DNA of 64,000 nucleotides from assembly GCF_900100435.1 (NCBI RefSeq), contig NZ_FNEX01000002.1, positions 248,001-312,000 of the forward strand, read 5' to 3'. Under the pieces are notes generated by a model, which made no database searches, was not told the DNA's origin, and saw only the letters and a program-made list of their open reading frames with translations. Source of the DNA: Pedobacter sp. ok626. GTDB taxonomy: Bacteria > Bacteroidota > Bacteroidia > Sphingobacteriales > Sphingobacteriaceae. This document shows, in pieces, positions 63,340 to 64,000 of the stretch; the stretch's first letter is position 1, and each line of letters starts with the position of its first letter. A program made the position numbers and the translations under genes.

Positions 63340-63997
63340 CTAAATCTTTTTTCAACAGTGATATGCTGTATTTATCATGATAATTATTTGTGGCATCCAA
63401 TACTTTATGAGAATGATTCCAAGTAGATTTATCTAATAGATAGTAGAGCTTGGAAGAGGTAAAGACTTCATCATAGTTCTGCTTAAAAGAATAGGCACTA
63501 AAACTGTTAATATGTTGATATGTATTTTTTAATGATGATTCTGAAAAGAAATCTACGATTATTAATATACCCCCATTTTTTAAAACCCGATCTATCTCTG
63601 AAACAACTTTGTAAAATATATTGCGATCGATTACATAGAACACAAATCCTACAATAACGACATCCAGACTATTATCTTCAAAATGAGATAAATCATCTGC
63701 ACACCCATGTACAAAATTAACGTTGGGATAATTTTTTCTACCGTATTCAATGGCCTCTGTTGATGGCTCTAGTCCGAAAACCTGTGTACCGCTTATCTTT
63801 TCTTTTAATCCATTCAATCTATATCCTGCTGAACAACCTATTTCCAGAACTTTTTCCGGTTTAAGTCCATATTCAGTTATGAGAGAAATAACCCGATCTT
63901 TTTCAGGATGATAATTATCTATCACAACCTTATTTCTTTCAAACCAGGCATTTGCCTCATAAGCTAAAAAAGCTTCCTTTTGATGATTATTCTCCAT
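63323..63997 (-). CDS. Class I SAM-dependent methyltransferase, possibly incomplete at its 5' end
   Basis: A 224-residue methyltransferase of the Methyltransf_11/25 type with motif I VLEIGCSAGYRLNGL (SAM binding), the acidic FGLEPS of motif II and DVVIVGFVFYVIDR, ILIIVDFF further on. The ATG at 63997 gives a plausible start, but the frame is still open at the window edge, so a longer protein is possible. Its last 17 bases overlap the aldo/keto reductase gene. It could O- or N-methylate the nonulosonic acid or its precursor. Confidence 0.8.
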   Translation of the reverse strand: MENNHQKEAFLAYEANAWFERNKVVIDNYHPEKDRVISLITEYGLKPEKVLEIGCSAGYRLNGLKEKISGTQVFGLEPSTEAIEYGRKNYPNVNFVHGCADDLSHFEDNSLDVVIVGFVFYVIDRNIFYKVVSEIDRVLKNGGILIIVDFFSESSLKNTYQHINSFSAYSFKQNYDEVFTSSKLYYLLDKSTWNHSHKVLDATNNYHDKYSISLLKKDLDASYK

Positions 63998-64000
63998 AAA

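Overview
The window comes from a member of the Bacteroidota, most likely a Sphingobacteriaceae such as Pedobacter. This rests on a SusC/SusD pair with a TlpA-like thioredoxin, several promoters of the Bacteroidota type (TTG near -33, TAnnTTTG near -7), a UpxY-like NusG paralogue heading a polysaccharide operon, and a fused rhamnulose-phosphate aldolase/dehydrogenase. It is a chromosomal region dominated by surface-polysaccharide genes. I see no rRNA, tRNA, CRISPR array or intact insertion sequence.

Layout. (1) 1-0.83 kb: an outer-membrane beta-barrel gene with its own promoter and a bidirectional terminator. (2) 0.84-7.8 kb, minus strand: an L-rhamnose operon in the order rhaT, aldolase/dehydrogenase, isomerase, kinase, GntR-type regulator. 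(3) 7.9-29.3 kb: polysaccharide cluster I. A PHP-type tyrosine phosphatase and a GT2 face away from Wza-like and Wzc-like genes, a UpxY-like antiterminator and a tight plus-strand operon. That operon encodes a Wzm/Wzt ABC exporter, ten glycosyltransferases, a Wzy-like polymerase, a WcaF-like acyltransferase and a WecA-like initiating transferase. (4) 29.3-32.3 kb: an accessory island with an AAA_14/DUF4143 ATPase bordered by palindromes, an FkbM methyltransferase and small XRE regulators with an unknown 106-residue partner. (5) 32.4-39.7 kb: a promoter and structured leader or small RNA, a 54-residue ORF, SusC, SusD, a TlpA-like thioredoxin and a convergent secreted Cys-containing protein. (6) 39.7-40.4 kb: a gene-poor stretch with hairpins and a short ORF remnant. 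(7) 40.4-64 kb, minus strand: metK, a Wzi-like protein and polysaccharide cluster II.

Cluster II read in transcription order (63997 down to 41696) falls into three parts. First is a nonulosonic-acid section: methyltransferase, aldo/keto reductase, SpsF-like cytidylyltransferase, GSA-type aminotransferase, PseG-PseH fusion, formyltransferase, PIG-L deacetylase and PseI. Next is an assembly section: acetyltransferase, Wzx flippase, a putative GT-B transferase, Wzy, a GDP-mannose dehydratase-like enzyme, a PhyH oxygenase and two GT4 enzymes. Last is a diNAcBac-like initiation section: GNAT, DegT aminotransferase, PglC-like phosphoglycosyltransferase, a PglF-like dehydratase behind its own promoter, and Wzi. 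PseB and PseC equivalents are not visible and may lie upstream of the window.

The clusters may share machinery. Cluster I has Wza/Wzc-like export and an ABC transporter but no Wzx. Cluster II has Wzx/Wzy but no Wza/Wzc. The most unusual signals are the noncanonical nonulosonic-acid set with a deacetylase/formyltransferase pair, the two-hairpin leader after the UpxY-like gene, the palindromes around the AAA_14 ATPase with a copy 11 kb away, and the long stem-loop at 32.47-32.57 kb behind a near-consensus promoter with a palindrome in its spacer.
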